This document shows, piece by piece, positions 7,594 through 17,986 of a stretch of DNA of 64,000 bases. The notes below the pieces were generated by a model. It was not told where the DNA came from, searched no databases, and saw only the letters and a program-made list of their open reading frames with translations. The translations under genes and the position numbers were made by a program. The stretch lies in contig NZ_QFWH01000006.1 of the NCBI RefSeq assembly GCF_003149375.1, positions 62,001-126,000 of the forward strand, given 5' to 3'. This DNA comes from Vampirovibrio chlorellavorus (GTDB lineage: Bacteria > Cyanobacteriota > Vampirovibrionia > Vampirovibrionales > Vampirovibrionaceae). How positions within the stretch are numbered: the first letter of the stretch is position 1; each line of letters starts with the position of its first letter.

Positions 7594-8517
7594 ATGTTTA
7601 CGGTTCGCGTTCCCGCCACCATCGCCAATTTGGGGCCGGGCTTTGACAGTTTTGGCATGGCTGTTTCCCTGTACAATGGCTTCGAGTTTCAGCAAGCCCA
7701 GCGGGATGGGCTGACCTTTTCTCCGGATGGGGCCGCCGATGTGTCCGCCTTGCAGCGGGCCAGCGATTCGGCTGCTGGGGCGGTGGGTCAAAACCTGCTG
7801 TTTGTGGCCATGGATCGGCTGTTTGAAAAAGCGGGGCAATCCCGTCCCCCATTGCAGGTGCGGATTACTGCCGATATCCCGGTGGCCCGTGGCTTGGGGA
7901 GTAGTTCCACGGCGGTGGTGGCCGGACTCATCGCTGCCAATCACCTGTTGAATCAACGCTTTGAAATGCCCGAGCTGCTGGCTGTGGCCGTGTCCCTTGA
8001 AGGGCATCCCGATAACGTGGCCCCGGCCCTGCTGGGTGGGGTGGTACTGTATGATGAACGGCCCTATCCCCTGCCTTGGCCCTTGGAGTGGCGGGTGCTG
8101 ACCGTCAGCCCCGATTATGAGGTTCTCACCGAGGAAGCCCGTCGCATTTTACCGTCTTCCGTGGCCATGGCGGATGCCATTTTCAACTTGCGCAAGGCCA
8201 GTACGCTGACCTATGCCCTGTTGCGGGAAGACCCCGATGCCTTCCGGGCCAGTTTGCAAGACCGCTTGCACCAGCCCTATCGTCGGCAGTTAATCGCCGA
8301 GTACGATGCCATTGAGCGTTTGGTGATGGCCGATGGGGCCTTGGGGATGATTATCAGTGGTTCTGGGTCGACCATGGCCATTTTTTACCCCACCGTCATC
8401 CACGCGTTTCTGCTGGAGAAGCTGCAAGGGCTGATTCAGGCTGAAGGTTGGTCGATGACGATCAACGATTTGACCGTGGACACCGAAGGCGCCCAGTTGA
8501 TGGCTCCGGCTCTCTAG
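7594..8517 (+). CDS. thrB: Homoserine kinase
   Basis: GHMP-family kinase that phosphorylates homoserine in threonine synthesis. The N-terminus VRVPATIANLGPGFDSFGMA is the homoserine-kinase signature. The ATP-binding GHMP motif PVARGLGSSSTAVVAG is at about residues 94-109, and GMIISGSGSTMAIF near 250 matches the third GHMP motif. The 307-residue length is normal. ATG 7594 follows TAAGGA by nine bases. It converges on hom-thrC, so all three threonine-branch enzymes are clustered though not in one operon. Confidence 0.96.
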   Translation: MFTVRVPATIANLGPGFDSFGMAVSLYNGFEFQQAQRDGLTFSPDGAADVSALQRASDSAAGAVGQNLLFVAMDRLFEKAGQSRPPLQVRITADIPVARGLGSSSTAVVAGLIAANHLLNQRFEMPELLAVAVSLEGHPDNVAPALLGGVVLYDERPYPLPWPLEWRVLTVSPDYEVLTEEARRILPSSVAMADAIFNLRKASTLTYALLREDPDAFRASLQDRLHQPYRRQLIAEYDAIERLVMADGALGMIISGSGSTMAIFYPTVIHAFLLEKLQGLIQAEGWSMTINDLTVDTEGAQLMAPAL

Positions 8518-8666
8518 ATTTCGCCGAAATTAATTTGAGGTGAGGGGGGCTTTTCCATTCCTTTTTGTAAGACGGCGTGCGCAGCGCAAGCCGATAGGAA
8601 GCGCTTGGGGCCATCGTGCCCAGCTTTCTTTGGGGACGCCGGGGCGTGAGAGGGATTCTCTGGGTT

Positions 8667-9734
8667 TTAGAGTCCGAAGAAGGCGGCCACTTGCTCGGAA
8701 TCGGCAGGCAGTTGGGCCCGTTGGGGGTGGCCGTACTCAATGGCCGAGTCGGGGTCTTTCAGGCCGTTGCCGGTCAACACGCATACAATGGTGCTGTGGG
8801 CCTGCACTTGGGATAACGTTGCGGCCTTTAACAAGCCGGCCACGCTGGCCGCGCTGGAAGGTTCGCACAGAACGCCTTCCCGGCTGGCCAAAAACTGGTA
8901 AGCGGCCACAATTTGCGGATCGCTCACAGAATCAATGCGCCCCCCGGAGTCATCCCGGGCCGCTTCGGCCAGTTGCCAGCTGGCCGGGTTGCCAATGCGG
9001 ATGGCGGTGGCCAGTGTTTCCGGTTTTTCGATTTTATGACCCAGCACAATGGGGGCAGCTCCGGCCGCCTGATACCCGCACATGCGGGGGCGCTTGGAGG
9101 AAAGGCCCTTATCAGCGTATTCCTTAAAGCCCATCCAGTAGGCGGAAATATTTCCGGCGTTGCCCACCGGGATGTACAAATCGTCGGGCGCGTCGCCCAG
9201 CGTGTCGCATAACTCAAAAGCGCCCGATTTTTGGCCTTGCAACCGGTAGGGGTTGATGGAGTTTACCACGCACACTTTGCCGGTTTCGCCCAGAGCCCGC
9301 ACGATGTCCAGGGCCTGATCGAAGTTGCCGTCAATTTCCACAATGGCCGCCCCGTACATAATGGCCTGAGACAACTTGCCCAAAGCCACTTTGCCACCGG
9401 GCAGGATGATCAGGGTTTTCAGTCCTGCCCGAGCCCCGTAGGCAGCCGCGGCAGCGCTGGTATTGCCGGTGCTGGCGCAGATGATGTGAGTATGGCCATC
9501 GGCCACCGCCTGGGATACGGCATAGGTCATGCCCCGGTCCTTAAAGCTGCCGGTGGGATTCAGTCCTTCAAACTTTAAAAAAACCTGCACGCCCGGCTGA
9601 CCGGATAAACGACTCACTTCCGCCGAGAGTTTGGGGGCGGGAATGAGCGGGGTGTTGCCTTCGTTCAGGCTGATGATGGGAAAATCGGCGGGGAAATCGT
9701 AAAAATTTCGGTAACGCTCTAATATGCCAGCCAT
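8667..9734 (-). CDS. thrC: Threonine synthase
   Basis: PLP enzyme turning O-phosphohomoserine into threonine. Of 355 residues, it is the short type found in many bacteria. The PLP lysine is Lys65 in TGSFKDRGM. The glycine-rich phosphate loop is PVGNAGNISAYWMG, and a C-terminal serine-containing VLTGNGLKDP segment matches the family. Its ATG overlaps the hom stop codon by one base (TAATG), so it is translationally coupled to hom. Confidence 0.96.
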   Translation of the reverse strand: MAGILERYRNFYDFPADFPIISLNEGNTPLIPAPKLSAEVSRLSGQPGVQVFLKFEGLNPTGSFKDRGMTYAVSQAVADGHTHIICASTGNTSAAAAAYGARAGLKTLIILPGGKVALGKLSQAIMYGAAIVEIDGNFDQALDIVRALGETGKVCVVNSINPYRLQGQKSGAFELCDTLGDAPDDLYIPVGNAGNISAYWMGFKEYADKGLSSKRPRMCGYQAAGAAPIVLGHKIEKPETLATAIRIGNPASWQLAEAARDDSGGRIDSVSDPQIVAAYQFLASREGVLCEPSSAASVAGLLKAATLSQVQAHSTIVCVLTGNGLKDPDSAIEYGHPQRAQLPADSEQVAAFFGL

Positions 9735-11065
9735 TACAGAACCCTCAACAGGCAGCCGATATCCCGGGTGCTTTCCTGCGCCCGAATGGCGGAAAGGGCC
9801 TGATTCATCTGATCTTCCCGCACGGCTTGGGTGAGCAGCACAATGGATGCCGTCCCATCGGGATTGATACCCTTTTGCATGACCGATTCCAGAGAAACCC
9901 CGGCGTCGCCGCAGGCATTGCCCAAATGCCCGATGACTTTGGGCTTGTCCTTGGTGTTCAGGCGCAGATAGTACTTGTTCACCGTTTCTCCCACCGGTTG
10001 CAGCTGGGCCGGAATGGCCGGATCGATGACCATGGAGGGAATGGGCTCATTGCCTTTCAGCAAGCCGGTGGCAATGGCCAGAATATCGGCGGCCACGGCG
10101 CTGGCCGTGGGCATTTCTCCGGCGCCCCGACCGTAAAACATCACATCGCCCACGGCATCCCCTTTCACGAAGATGGCGTTGAACTCATTTTGCACGTTGG
10201 ACAGGGGGTGATGGTTGGGAATGAGCATGGGGTGAACCCGAATGTCCAGACGGCCATCGTCGGTCATCTTGGCCAGACCAATCAGCTTGATGACATAGCC
10301 CAGTTCTCGGGCGTTTTCAATGTCTTCGGCGGTAATGTGGGTAATGCCCTCCCGATGGATGGCCAGTGGGTCCACCACTTGCTTGAAGGCAATGAGAGAC
10401 AGCACCGAAATTTTGTAGCCCACATCAAAGCCTTCCACGTCATTGGTGGGGTCGGCTTCGGCAAAGCCTTTGGCCTGGGCTTCTTGCAGGGCCTGCTCAA
10501 AACTCCAGCCCTGCTGGGTCATTTTGGTCAGGATGTAGTTGGTGGTGCCATTCAAAATACCGGCGATTTCCTGGATGCGGTTGGCCCCCAGTGAGAGCTT
10601 CAGGGGCATGATGATGGGAATACCACCGGCCACGGCCCCTTCAAACAAAAGGCGCACGTTGTGCTGGCGGGCCAGCTCAAACAGTTCGGGGCCGTGCTTG
10701 GCGATGAGTTCCTTGTTGGCGGTGACCACGTGCTTGCCATTTCGGATGGCCGCCGTTACCAGATCCCTGGCCAATTCCGCCCCGCCCATCAGTTCCACAA
10801 TGACCTGCGTTTCCGGATCATTGACCACCGCATGGGGGTCTTGAGACAAGAGATCCAAATCCAGATCATCAATGGTGCGGGTCTTGCTGGCGTCTTTCAC
10901 CGCAATCTTCTGGAAAAAAATCTCGGGCTGATCCCGAAAAATTTTGAATACGCCTGAACCCACAGTACCGAGGCCAATCATGCCAATCACCACTTTGGGG
11001 GAAACGCTGGAGGAGAGGGGCAGGCCGCTTGCGTTCGGCACGGCTTGACTGGACGAGGGGGACAT
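9734..11065 (-). CDS. hom: Homoserine dehydrogenase
   Basis: NAD(P)-dependent reduction of aspartate semialdehyde to homoserine. The Rossmann motif IGMIGLGTVGSGV is at about 26-38. The catalytic core shows EGAVAGGIPII, LNGTTNYILTKM and FAEADPTNDVEGFDVGYK. A C-terminal ACT domain (about 360-443, GDAGVSLESVMQKG) suggests feedback control by threonine, as in other members with this domain. The start ATG has AAAGGAG ten bases upstream; a Ser/Pro-rich tail of about 22 residues precedes the Rossmann fold. First gene of the hom-thrC pair. Confidence 0.97.
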   Translation of the reverse strand: MSPSSSQAVPNASGLPLSSSVSPKVVIGMIGLGTVGSGVFKIFRDQPEIFFQKIAVKDASKTRTIDDLDLDLLSQDPHAVVNDPETQVIVELMGGAELARDLVTAAIRNGKHVVTANKELIAKHGPELFELARQHNVRLLFEGAVAGGIPIIMPLKLSLGANRIQEIAGILNGTTNYILTKMTQQGWSFEQALQEAQAKGFAEADPTNDVEGFDVGYKISVLSLIAFKQVVDPLAIHREGITHITAEDIENARELGYVIKLIGLAKMTDDGRLDIRVHPMLIPNHHPLSNVQNEFNAIFVKGDAVGDVMFYGRGAGEMPTASAVAADILAIATGLLKGNEPIPSMVIDPAIPAQLQPVGETVNKYYLRLNTKDKPKVIGHLGNACGDAGVSLESVMQKGINPDGTASIVLLTQAVREDQMNQALSAIRAQESTRDIGCLLRVL

Positions 11066-11272
11066 GGGTGGAAACTCCTTTGGGTAGAATCAACGGCAAA
11101 GCGAGAGGGCAAAGCGCGAATAAAAAAAGAGTGAATCATAAAACGAAAACGCCATTATCCTAGCACAAGGGCCGTGCCTGATCAGCACGACCCCCGGTAT
11201 TTGGAAACAAACACACCCTTGCCACCGAAACCATCCCCATTGGCCGCTCCCCGCCGGAGTTCCTTTCCCGCT

Positions 11273-11479
11273 TTATTTCAGCAGAGACTGGGCCTGATAG
11301 CCTACCATCTGCACCAGATCGTGCAGGATGGCCGGGGTGGACCGGTTGCGATAGTTAATGGCGAATGAAGCATACGAAAGCGATTGCTTCGGTTTGGGCG
11401 GCGCTTTGGCCGCTACCCGCAAGTAGGGGTTTCCAGGAGCCTGATTTTGCCGTCCTCTCTGTTGAGTTTGTTGTTGCAT
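11273..11479 (-). CDS. Small hypothetical protein
   Basis: Sixty-eight residues from ATG 11479, with GGAAGGA nine bases upstream. The N-terminus is Gln/Arg-rich and basic (MQQQTQQRGRQNQAP), followed by a segment that could form one amphipathic helix (PAILHDLVQMVGYQAQSLLK). I do not recognise a family. It stands alone between hom and the deoxyribosyltransferase-like gene. The frame could be chance; the ribosome binding site and ordered composition are the only support. Confidence 0.4.
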   Translation of the reverse strand: MQQQTQQRGRQNQAPGNPYLRVAAKAPPKPKQSLSYASFAINYRNRSTPAILHDLVQMVGYQAQSLLK

Positions 11480-11786
11480 CCGTCCACATCCTTCCCACAG
11501 CATCACACACGCAATGTACCCTGATGACTTCAATGAAATGGTCTTGGGGTTTGGTCCAGCCGTGCTTTTGAATCTCGTCTACGCCCTCAGCGAACGTTGA
11601 GATTCGACGCGATGGCTCGCATTGCTCTCACACACGGTATTCCTACCCAAGTACAGCCTACTTTTTAATAAAAACAATCAATCGCTCAAAATTGCCTGCC
11701 CGAGATCACTGCCCCGGATCAACTGTCCGCTATTGAAATGACCCAGCGCATTTTCAAGGGGAGGGCTTTCCGCTAAACTGACAACT
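11480..11786. other. Intergenic stretch without recognised gene
   Basis: About 300 bases of mixed composition. Apart from the promoter-like sequence at its right end I see no repeat, RNA gene or credible frame. Confidence 0.5.
11751..11779 (+). promoter_or_regulatory. Putative promoter of the deoxyribosyltransferase-like gene
   Basis: TTTTCA (11751-11756), 17 bases, then TAAACT (11774-11779). Only seven bases separate the -10 box from ATG 11787 and no ribosome binding site precedes the ATG, so a leaderless mRNA is likely. Confidence 0.45.
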
Positions 11787-12308
11787 ATGTTAAGTTCCAC
11801 TGAATTGGTTTACCTTGCCGCCCCTTTTGACACCCCCGAGCAACGCGCTTTTAATCAGCGGGTGGCAAAGCTGGTGCGCTCCTACAACTACCCGCTGTTC
11901 ATGCCGGAGCAAATTCGTCCGGAGTTGGCTGAAAACGGGGCTCTGGAGCATTGGCAACCGGCGGCTGATCTGGTTTTGACCGGTAACGCCGCCGAAGATC
12001 TGGACATTTTGTACACGGAAGCCTGTCTGGACGCCATTAACCGGGCCAACCTGATGATTGCCATATACTACGGCGAGGAATTTGACCCCCTAACCGCCTT
12101 CGAGGTGGGCTACGCTCTGGGCCGTCGGGTGAACGTGGTGGCCGTGCAAAACATTCTGGTCCCGGAACTGGCCCGTTGCGGCACGCTGAATCGGCTGAGT
12201 TCCCCGCAGTTTTGTTCCCGCATTGTGGTGGCTCCGCACGATGACGAGCGCTTCCCGGATCGCCTGATCCCCATCCTGAATCGCTTTTTCACCCCGCACA
12301 AGCTGTAG
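11787..12308 (+). CDS. Nucleoside 2-deoxyribosyltransferase-like protein
   Basis: Protein of 173 residues with the fold pattern of the nucleoside 2-deoxyribosyltransferase family: an N-terminal beta strand and glycine-poor loop VYLAAPF, an acidic DLDILYTEACLDAINRANLM segment, then IAIYYGEEFDPLTAFEVGYA, where the Glu of AFEVGYA corresponds to the catalytic glutamate. The family transfers deoxyribose between bases or hydrolyses nucleotides. Members of this length are also annotated as hypothetical NDT-like enzymes in stress or phage contexts, so the exact substrate is open. It is a single-gene unit. Confidence 0.75.
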   Translation: MLSSTELVYLAAPFDTPEQRAFNQRVAKLVRSYNYPLFMPEQIRPELAENGALEHWQPAADLVLTGNAAEDLDILYTEACLDAINRANLMIAIYYGEEFDPLTAFEVGYALGRRVNVVAVQNILVPELARCGTLNRLSSPQFCSRIVVAPHDDERFPDRLIPILNRFFTPHKL

Positions 12309-12394
12309 GTTTAATATTGAGTGGCGTCATCTTTTGACGTGGGATTTGCCATTCTCACTTTGTTTGCAAAAATGCCTCTTATGACAACATTATT

Positions 12395-12423
12395 CTGGAT
12401 TCCCGCCTCCGCGGGAATGACAG
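12395..12423. repeat. Palindromic intergenic repeat, copy A
   Basis: A 29-base element built on ATTCCCGC/GCGGGAAT arms around CTCC. Copies B and C at 51640-51666 and 51981-52009 differ by one base in the loop. It has the look of a dispersed extragenic palindromic repeat. Confidence 0.8.
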
Positions 12424-12482
12424 GTTGAAGCGGGAATAGTAAATTGCGGGATGATCCCGATAAGTTCAAATCAGCCGCTTGC

Positions 12483-13358
12483 CTAAAGCCCCAGTTGCCG
12501 GGCGATAAGCCAATCTCGCACCCGATCGGGAAGCATGCTCAGCAGTCGGCGAATTTGAACCGACAAGCCCAGCGGGTACCGTGTTTTGGCCCGAGGGGCG
12601 CTGAGGGCGTGATAGACCGCTTGGGCCACCACGTCGGCTTCGATGCTGTGGGCAGCCGCCTTTTGGGAGGCGGCTTTCACGTGGTCCATGACCTGCCCGT
12701 ATAACTTGGTATAGTCGGGCGGGTAATGGCTTTCTGCGGTTTTGGCGGTTTGCAGCGATTTGGCCCAGATGGGGGTGTGGATGTTGCCGGGTTCAATCAG
12801 GGCTACCTGAATTCCCCAGGGTTTGAGTTCGACACGCAAGGCGTCTGAAAGGGCAGCCAGTCCCAACTTGGAGACCGAGTAGGGGCATAGAAAGGGCAGG
12901 GTCATAATCCCCGCCACGGAACCGATATTGACGATCCGCCCCTGACTTTGACGAAGCAACGGCAAACATTGCCGGGTTAAGGTCACCGGGCCGATTAAAT
13001 TGACGTCCAGTTGGTGCCGCCAATCCGCTAGAGACACAAATTCCAGCGGGCCGCTGATAACCACCCCGGCGTTGTTCACCAGCCCGTTCAGACCAGCGCC
13101 GTTTAATGCTTCAGTGATGACGTTGACGGCCTTCTCAATACTGCTTTGGCTGGTTAATTCCAGCGGCACCGGGGTGATGCCCGGGTGCCTCGTTGCCAGT
13201 TTGTCGGCGTCCGGGGGGTGACGGTACCCCGCAAAGACCCGGTAGCCTTTTTCGGCCAGAAAGGCGGCGCAACGCAGGCCAATGCCGCTGCTGGCCCCGC
13301 TGATCAGTACCGAGGGTGTTGGGGCTTGCTCAGGCGGGGCGGACTGCGATAAGGACAT
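12483..13358 (-). CDS. SDR-family NAD(P)-dependent oxidoreductase
   Basis: Classical short-chain dehydrogenase of 291 residues. Seen: cofactor motif ISGASSGIGLR (about 19-29), NNAG (about 92-95), the catalytic serine in NIGSVAGIM and the YSVSK catalytic Tyr/Lys pair. The RPxGL-like tail and basic C-terminus resemble retinol-dehydrogenase-like SDRs. The substrate cannot be told. It is alone on its strand; a CGGAG..CTCCG palindrome overlaps the region before the ATG and may affect translation. Confidence 0.9.
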   Translation of the reverse strand: MSLSQSAPPEQAPTPSVLISGASSGIGLRCAAFLAEKGYRVFAGYRHPPDADKLATRHPGITPVPLELTSQSSIEKAVNVITEALNGAGLNGLVNNAGVVISGPLEFVSLADWRHQLDVNLIGPVTLTRQCLPLLRQSQGRIVNIGSVAGIMTLPFLCPYSVSKLGLAALSDALRVELKPWGIQVALIEPGNIHTPIWAKSLQTAKTAESHYPPDYTKLYGQVMDHVKAASQKAAAHSIEADVVAQAVYHALSAPRAKTRYPLGLSVQIRRLLSMLPDRVRDWLIARQLGL

Positions 13359-13577
13359 GGGGCGGAGTTACTCCGGTTTGCGCTTGGCCATAGGGCTCCA
13401 GCCATTTCAGGGTCTTTCTGGAGGGTCGTGCTGGCACACGGATTATAGCGGTATTTTAAGCGAATTGGCTAATTTAGATGGCAACGTCTTTATGCTTAAC
13501 TAACGCATACTGTCATTCGGGCGTTTTGTCTTTTTACAGACAACTTCCGCTGGCTTTAGGCCAATTGTATTTAAGCC

Positions 13578-16500
13578 ATGCACGATCAATCAGATTCGGG
13601 ATTTGAATTTTACTCAGAATCAGCTGGCCGCCCGGTTGAGCCGGATGGTGCTATTTCCCTGAAGGAGGACGTTTCCGCCTTGCGGCGTCAGGCGGAGCTT
13701 CAGGGGCGATTTCAGGCGGTTTATAGCCGCTTAAGTAGTGAAGTGGCACAAGCGTTGCCACTGGCCGTGCTGTTGGAGCAGGTAACGCACGATGTGTGCT
13801 GGGCCCTGAGCCTGCCGTGCGCGCGCATTCTGGAACTGGCCGACCAGCAGGGCTGGATCTTGCGGGCCAATCAGGGGTGGAACCATCATCCAGTGGATGA
13901 ACTGCTTCCCTCCGGTTTTGGCCGATGGGCCAGTTATGCCATGTCGACACGCCCTGAGCAGCCTGTGGTTTTTCCGGAAGTTTTAAATGCGGAGCCCCCC
14001 GATTTTGGCCAGCCCGATTACCAGGACTTTGCCTGTGGTGTGGCGGTGCGGATAGCAGGGCCGGGCCGGGGCTTTGGCGTTCTGGAAGTGGCGGGCCATG
14101 AACCCCGGGTGTTCGATGGTGTTGAATTGGCCTGTTTGCAGACCCTTGGCAATTGGCTGGGCATTTTAATTGAACGAAAAACCCTGGCCACCGAGATGCT
14201 GGAGGTGGACGATCGGATGCGGCTGATGATGACGGCCAGCCGAGACGGGATTTGGGAATGGGATCTGCGAACCAGTGAAGTCTATTGGAACGATCGTCTG
14301 TATGACATGCTGGGTTTGGAAAAACAGCAAAAGGCCTTGCGCCTTGAGGATGTGGAGTCGTTGTATCATCCGGATGACGTGGCTTTTTTACGCGCCTTTG
14401 CCCAGGTGAGCCTGAGTGAGCAAAAGTTGTATGAGTTTGAAATGCGGATGCGGCACGCTAGTGGCGCTTACCGTCTGTTGTATGTCCGGGCCAGCGTGAT
14501 TCCCAGACGGGATGGCGGCCTGCCCCGAGTGGTGGGTCTGGTTTCCGATATCACGGAATTAAAGGACGTGCGCCAGCAGGTGGTGGAAAGCGAGTCCCGT
14601 TTCGAGATTCTGGCCAACGCCACGCCTGCGTTCATTGTGCTGACCGATACCCATGGCAACGCCGTCTATTACAACCGCACCTGTCAGGAGTTCGCCAACG
14701 AGTCCAATCAGGAACTGGTGGAAAAGGGCTGGATGCGGTTTGTTTATCCTTCGGAGCTACCAACCGTCAAGGAAATTTACAGCGCCGCCATTCCCAGACA
14801 ACAGCCGTTTACCTTCGAGTATCGGGCGGTTCGTCCCGATGGCGCCGTTCGTTTTCTCCGAAACAACGGGGTTCCCCGGTTTCAGCCGGATGGTCAGTTT
14901 GTGGGGTATATTTTACTGGCCATTGACGCCACCGAGGAGCGTCAATCCAGCTTGCGCATGCAGCGGGTGATGGACGCCAATTTAATTGGCATCCTTTACA
15001 CGGAAATGGACGGCACCGTGGTGGATTTTAACCAGGCTTTCGAGCAGATGACCGGCTTTACTCGGGATGATCTTGCCAAAGGGTTGAATATGTGGCGTAT
15101 CACACCGCCGGAGTACATTGATTTCAGCCATGATATGGTGACGGCGTTAAAGGCCACCGGGATATACCGGGCATTCGAGAAGCAGTATTTGCGTAAAGAC
15201 GGCAGCCGGATGGATGCGCTGGTCACGGTGGCCACGCTGGGGGAGGGGGATAACGCTTCGGCTGTGGTGCTGATTATGGATATTTCTCAGCAAAAGCAGG
15301 CCCAGCGGGATTTGCAAAAGAATCTGGAACGGGAACGGCTGAACCGTAACATTCTGGAACTGGCGTCTCAGGCCCGGGATGTACATTGGGTCATCGATCA
15401 GGCCATCCGTTTGGTGGGGCAGCAAATGCAGGCCGATCGGGCCCTGATGGTTTACTACAAGCCTCATCCGGAAGGGGCTGGCACGGCGATGGAGGTGTCC
15501 TATCAGTATCGAACGTCGGATGATGTTGTGCCTTTCCTGGCTTCGGATTTTTCATCGGCATTGGCGGAATTGACCCGGCTTTATCTCACGGATTGTCTGA
15601 AAGCGCTTCCCACCCCCATTACCTCGGTAGACGGGTTCCTGGACTGCATCGCCCAGTGTTTGAAAGATGCCCCGGTCCCCGGGGAGCAGACCCAGGCCGC
15701 CTTGTCCGAGTTGAAATCGCTGTTGCTGGAACGGTATCACATTCGATCCTATTTTCGGTTGCCGGTGCGTTATTTGGGCAAGGTGTACGGCGCTTTGAAC
15801 GTCCAGCATTGCTCCAGTGACCATTTCTGGTCAGAAGACGATCTGGCCGCCCTGCACGATGTGGCCAATTATCTGGGTCTGGTGTTTTACCAGCTGGACT
15901 TGCACCAGCAAGAGCAGAAAGTGCTGGAGGAGCTGGAAAAAAGCTACAAGCTCATACACATTATCAGCGACGCCCAAAGCCAGTTTATCGGGGCGCAGGA
16001 TAACCGTCAGGTCTTTAAAAACCTGCTGAACCGATTGCTGGAGTATACCAACAGTGAGTATGGGTTTATCGGGGAGGTGTTTACGGACAGTGAGGGGCAG
16101 CCCTACCTGAAAACCGATTTCTTGACCGATATTTCCTGGAACGAGGAAACCAACCGTCTCTATCAGCAAAGTCTGGAGAACGGCATGGAATTCCATAACC
16201 TCAGGACCCTGTTTGGTGCGGTTATGGTGACTGGGCAAGTGGTGATTGCCAACGATCCCGCCCACGATGCTCGGCGAGGGGGCTTGCCTCACGGACACCC
16301 CCCCTTGAACGCATTTATGGGGCTGCCCATTTACAAGGGAGAGCAGTTGATTGGCATGGTGGGTCTGGCCAATCGCCCGCAGGGATACGCGGCGGATTTG
16401 GCCGATAACCTGGAACCCTACCTGGCGGCTTGCGCCAATCTGATTCTGGCGGTTCGCAGTGAAGCCCTGCGGGATCGCTTGACCCGGGAACTGAAATTGA

Positions 16501-17228
16501 GCGAGCAGGCCCTGAAAAATTACTCGGCCCGACTGGAATTTAGCAACAAGGAGCTGGAGCAGTTCGCCACGGTGGCCTCTCACGATTTGCAGGCCCCGTT
16601 GCGCAAGGTCATGCTCTTTGGGGATTATCTAAAACAGTCTCTGGCCGATCGGCTGGATGAGGAAAGCCTCGATTACCTGAATCGCATGCAGCGGGCCAGC
16701 GCCAAAATGCAAACCCTGATCAATGACTTGCTGGCCTTGTCCCGCATCAGTCGCAAGGGAAAGCCCTTTGTGCCGGTGAATTTAAAGCAGGTGGCTGAAG
16801 AGGTGGTTTCCGATCTGGAAGGGCTGATTCGGGAAAGCGACGGGAAAGTGATGCTGGGGCCAATGATGACCATTGACGCCGACGGGGTGCAGATGCAGCA
16901 GATTCTACAAAACCTGATGGGGAACGCGCTTAAGTTTCATCGACCGGGAGTGCCGCCGGTAATCGAGGTGTCCGCCGTGCCCATTAACGATCAGTTCTGT
17001 GAGATTCGGGTGCAGGATAACGGGATTGGCTTTGAGGAAAAGTATCTGGACCGTATTTTTACCCTGTTTGAGCGTTTGCACGGTGATCAGGATTATGGGG
17101 GCGGCTCCGGCCTGGGGTTGGCCATTGTCAAAAAAATCGTGGATCGCCACCATGGCCAGGTGACGGCGCACAGTCAGGTGGGCGTTGGCACCACGTTTAT
17201 TGTGACTTTACCCATTCATCAAGATTAG
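13578..17228 (+). CDS. Soluble multi-PAS/GAF sensor histidine kinase
   Basis: A 1216-residue kinase with no membrane helix. Domains in order: GAF (about 33-190), PAS (208-335), PAS (341-460), PAS (462-585), GAF (590-790), GAF (795-960), a short coiled coil, HisKA with phospho-acceptor His1002 in [14 protein letters not shown], and HATPase with [10 protein letters not shown] (Asn1112, Asn1116), DNGIGF and [11 protein letters not shown]. The H-box belongs to the phytochrome/cyanobacterial SHDLQxPLR type. No conserved bilin cysteine is evident in the first GAF. No response regulator lies nearby, so it is an orphan kinase. ATG 13578 lacks a ribosome binding site. Confidence 0.95.
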   Translation: MHDQSDSGFEFYSESAGRPVEPDGAISLKEDVSALRRQAELQGRFQAVYSRLSSEVAQALPLAVLLEQVTHDVCWALSLPCARILELADQQGWILRANQGWNHHPVDELLPSGFGRWASYAMSTRPEQPVVFPEVLNAEPPDFGQPDYQDFACGVAVRIAGPGRGFGVLEVAGHEPRVFDGVELACLQTLGNWLGILIERKTLATEMLEVDDRMRLMMTASRDGIWEWDLRTSEVYWNDRLYDMLGLEKQQKALRLEDVESLYHPDDVAFLRAFAQVSLSEQKLYEFEMRMRHASGAYRLLYVRASVIPRRDGGLPRVVGLVSDITELKDVRQQVVESESRFEILANATPAFIVLTDTHGNAVYYNRTCQEFANESNQELVEKGWMRFVYPSELPTVKEIYSAAIPRQQPFTFEYRAVRPDGAVRFLRNNGVPRFQPDGQFVGYILLAIDATEERQSSLRMQRVMDANLIGILYTEMDGTVVDFNQAFEQMTGFTRDDLAKGLNMWRITPPEYIDFSHDMVTALKATGIYRAFEKQYLRKDGSRMDALVTVATLGEGDNASAVVLIMDISQQKQAQRDLQKNLERERLNRNILELASQARDVHWVIDQAIRLVGQQMQADRALMVYYKPHPEGAGTAMEVSYQYRTSDDVVPFLASDFSSALAELTRLYLTDCLKALPTPITSVDGFLDCIAQCLKDAPVPGEQTQAALSELKSLLLERYHIRSYFRLPVRYLGKVYGALNVQHCSSDHFWSEDDLAALHDVANYLGLVFYQLDLHQQEQKVLEELEKSYKLIHIISDAQSQFIGAQDNRQVFKNLLNRLLEYTNSEYGFIGEVFTDSEGQPYLKTDFLTDISWNEETNRLYQQSLENGMEFHNLRTLFGAVMVTGQVVIANDPAHDARRGGLPHGHPPLNAFMGLPIYKGEQLIGMVGLANRPQGYAADLADNLEPYLAACANLILAVRSEALRDRLTRELKLSEQALKNYSARLEFSNKELEQFATVASHDLQAPLRKVMLFGDYLKQSLADRLDEESLDYLNRMQRASAKMQTLINDLLALSRISRKGKPFVPVNLKQVAEEVVSDLEGLIRESDGKVMLGPMMTIDADGVQMQQILQNLMGNALKFHRPGVPPVIEVSAVPINDQFCEIRVQDNGIGFEEKYLDRIFTLFERLHGDQDYGGGSGLGLAIVKKIVDRHHGQVTAHSQVGVGTTFIVTLPIHQD

Positions 17229-17323
17229 GTCATCAAAATTAGGGCACCCAAATCAGGCGCTGCACAGCATCTGGCGATACGCGTGTTTCAGTGAAAGTCT
17301 GAAAGACGCAGGGGGGAGCCCCT

Positions 17324-17986
17324 TTATTTTGGGAGGGCCCGCACGTAGGGGTTGTGGCGCATTTCATCGCCCAGCACGGTGGAGGGGCCATGGCCGGTGA
17401 TGACCTTGGCGCTTTCGTTCAGGGTGTACAGTTGCGACTGGATGGAACGCTCAATGGTGGGGTAATCGCCGCCCCATAAATCGGTTCGCCCAATGGCCCC
17501 TTTAAACAGGGTGTCCCCGGCAATCAGCAGGTTGTTGTCCTCAAACCAGAAACTCATGGAGCCGGGGGTGTGTCCCGGGGTGAACAGGGCTTGCCCGGTG
17601 ACGCTGCCCGCCTGTAAGGGCTCCTCATGCTCCAGCCAGTGCTGCGGCTCGGGAACCGGTTCAAAGGGAACGCCAAAGCGGCTGCACTGCATTTCCAGAT
17701 GTTGCCACAGGGGCTTGTCTGCCTGGTGCAGGCAAAGCGGGGCGCCGGTTTGCTCATGGATTTGCCCGGCGGCCAAAAAGTGATCGAAGTGGGCGTGGGT
17801 GTGGATAATGCGGGTCACCCGCAAGCTGGCCTCGTTTAAAACGCTCATAATGCGTTCCGGGCTGCCGCCTGGGTCCACTACAATGGCCTCCCCACTGACT
17901 GGATCGCCAATAATGGTACAGTTGCATTGCAAGGGGCCAACCGGAAAGGTTTTGATAAAGGCGGCGGGCGTGGCGCTGGGGGTCAT
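17324..17986 (-). CDS. MBL-fold metallo-hydrolase (glyoxalase II-like)
   Basis: Zinc hydrolase of 220 residues. Metal-binding motif THAHFDH is at about residues 62-68, with further ligands in GHTPGSMSFW, AGDTLFKGAIGRTDLWGGD and the C-terminal GHGPSTVLGDEM. The short form without the glyoxalase C-terminal domain matches the YcbL/GloB-like group that cleaves thioesters. It converges with the histidine kinase gene. No substrate can be assigned from the sequence. Confidence 0.9.
   Translation of the reverse strand: MTPSATPAAFIKTFPVGPLQCNCTIIGDPVSGEAIVVDPGGSPERIMSVLNEASLRVTRIIHTHAHFDHFLAAGQIHEQTGAPLCLHQADKPLWQHLEMQCSRFGVPFEPVPEPQHWLEHEEPLQAGSVTGQALFTPGHTPGSMSFWFEDNNLLIAGDTLFKGAIGRTDLWGGDYPTIERSIQSQLYTLNESAKVITGHGPSTVLGDEMRHNPYVRALPK

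Noticed and set aside
8540-9127. 195-codon plus-strand frame after thrB
   Set aside because: Mostly antisense to thrC, with Arg/Pro-rich composition.
9827-10594. 255-codon plus-strand frame opposite hom
   Set aside because: Antisense shadow of homoserine dehydrogenase.
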